From JALZDI01 sp965653225 (lineage in GTDB: Bacteria > Actinomycetota > Actinomycetes > Propionibacteriales > Nocardioidaceae): a stretch of DNA of 6,438 nucleotides. Positions 5,618 through 6,438 of the stretch are shown here, piece after piece (the first letter of the stretch is position 1; every line of letters starts with the position of its first letter). Under the pieces are notes generated by a model that saw only the letters and a list, made by a program, of their open reading frames with translations, was not told the DNA's origin and made no database searches. Both the position numbers and the translations under genes were made by a program. The DNA lies in assembly GCA_965653225.1 (NCBI GenBank), contig CBFGZI010000173.1, forward strand, positions 1 to 6,438. The letters are read 5' to 3'.

Positions 5618-6438
5618 CCGAACGTGTTGTACTCGCGTACTCCGGCGGCCTCGACACCTCGGTGGCGATCGGCTGGCTGACCGACCAGACCGGCGCCGAG
5701 GTGGTCGCCGTCGCCGTCGACGTCGGACAGGGCGGCGAGGACATGGAGACCGTCCGCAAGCGAGCCCTTGCCTGCGGCGCGGTCGAGGCGGTCGTGGTGG
5801 ACGCGAAGGACCAGTTCGCCGAGGAGTACTGCCTGCCGGCGCTGCAGGCCAACGCGCTCTACATGGACCGCTACCCGCTGGTGTCGGCGCTCTCGCGTCC
5901 GCTGATCGTGCAGCACCTGGTGGAGGCGGCGCGCTACCACGGCGCGAGCACGGTGAGCCACGGCTGCACGGGCAAGGGCAACGACCAGGTGCGGTTCGAG
6001 GTCGGTGTCGGTGCGCTGGCGCCGGACCTGAAGGTCATCGCGCCGGTGCGCGACTACGCGTGGACACGCGAGAAGGCGATCGCCTACGCCGAGGAGCACC
6101 AGCTGCCCATCGACGTGACGAAGAAGTCGCCGTACTCCATCGACCAGAACGTCTGGGGCCGTGCGGTCGAGACCGGGTTCCTCGAGGACATCTGGAACGC
6201 GCCGATCGAGGACCTCTACGACTACACCGACGACCCGTCCGTGCCGCGCGAGGCCGACGAGGTCACGATCTCGTTCGAGCGCGGCGTCCCCGTGGCGATC
6301 GACGGCAAGCACGTCACGATGCTGCAGGCCATCCAGCAGCTGAACCGCCGCGGCGGCGCCCAGGGCATCGGCCGGCTCGACATGGTCGAGGACCGGCTGG
6401 TCGGCATCAAGAGCCGTGTGGTCTACGAGGCGCCGGGT
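5614..6438 (+). CDS. argG: Argininosuccinate synthase, 5' part (3' end outside window)
   Basis: ArgG joins citrulline and aspartate with ATP, via citrullyl-AMP, to give argininosuccinate. The frame stays open for 275 codons to the window edge. The family is about 400 residues, so roughly the last third is missing only because the window ends. Visible motifs are the N-type ATP pyrophosphatase P-loop AYSGGLDTSV (residues 8-17), VAVDVGQGGED, MDRYPLVSALSRPLI, and the ATP/citrulline/aspartate-binding HGCTGKGNDQVRFE (residues 116-129). APVRDYAWTREKAI, KKSPYSIDQNVWGR, and the start of the C-terminal domain up to VYEAPG follow. The start ATG is inside the argR stop (5614-5617) with a strong Shine-Dalgarno site. 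argH, which would complete the pathway, is expected just downstream but is not seen. Confidence 0.97.
   Translation, partial: MTERVVLAYSGGLDTSVAIGWLTDQTGAEVVAVAVDVGQGGEDMETVRKRALACGAVEAVVVDAKDQFAEEYCLPALQANALYMDRYPLVSALSRPLIVQHLVEAARYHGASTVSHGCTGKGNDQVRFEVGVGALAPDLKVIAPVRDYAWTREKAIAYAEEHQLPIDVTKKSPYSIDQNVWGRAVETGFLEDIWNAPIEDLYDYTDDPSVPREADEVTISFERGVPVAIDGKHVTMLQAIQQLNRRGGAQGIGRLDMVEDRLVGIKSRVVYEAPG

Noticed and set aside
5629..5640. GTAC-TCGC-GTAC palindromic arrangement near the argG start as a possible operator
   Set aside because: It falls within codons for the highly conserved VLAYSGG P-loop region and does not resemble an ARG box, so coding constraint explains it.
1..6438. Search for an undescribed system, mobile element, CRISPR array, tRNA or rRNA
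   Set aside because: Coding genes of one known pathway fill the window almost completely. No transposase, integrase, spaced direct-repeat array or RNA-gene signature was seen on either strand.

Overview
The window is a high-GC (roughly 70% by eye) stretch of an arginine biosynthesis operon, with every gene on the + strand. Gene order is argC (3' part) - argJ - argB - argD - argF - argR - argG (5' part). This order, the GC-rich third codon positions, and protein motifs close to those of mycobacterial and streptomycete Arg enzymes point to an actinobacterium (Actinomycetota). Micrococcales or Propionibacteriales is a guess from general flavour, not a demonstrated assignment.

Layout: positions 1-729 hold the C-terminal 242 residues of ArgC. 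Positions 730-835 are the only real intergenic gap (106 bp). It carries a tandem pair of 35-bp repeats with hairpin potential, then a GC-rich hairpin next to the argJ start. argJ (836-1987) is followed by a 27-bp gap and then argB (2015-2917). From there argB, argD (2914-4110), argF (4107-5045), argR (5042-5617) and argG (5614 to the window end) are joined by four identical ATGA stop/start overlaps. This indicates one translationally coupled transcript. The operon promoter and any ARG box upstream of argC lie outside the window, and argH would be expected downstream of argG.

The genes cover nearly the whole route. ArgJ makes N-acetylglutamate by transacetylation and recycles the acetyl group. 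ArgB phosphorylates it, ArgC reduces it, ArgD transaminates it, and ArgJ releases ornithine. ArgF makes citrulline and ArgG makes argininosuccinate. ArgR is the arginine-responsive regulator, encoded inside the operon it probably controls. ArgB carries the N-terminal helix and C-terminal signature associated with arginine feedback inhibition, so control is probably both enzymatic and transcriptional.

I see no mobile element, CRISPR array, RNA gene or unknown system. The region is core metabolism. The points worth a second look are the 35-bp tandem repeat, an unusual carbamoyl-phosphate loop in ArgF (TLRTQ where STRTR is canonical), and an apparently unconserved ArgR tail whose DNA holds a small inverted repeat just before argG.
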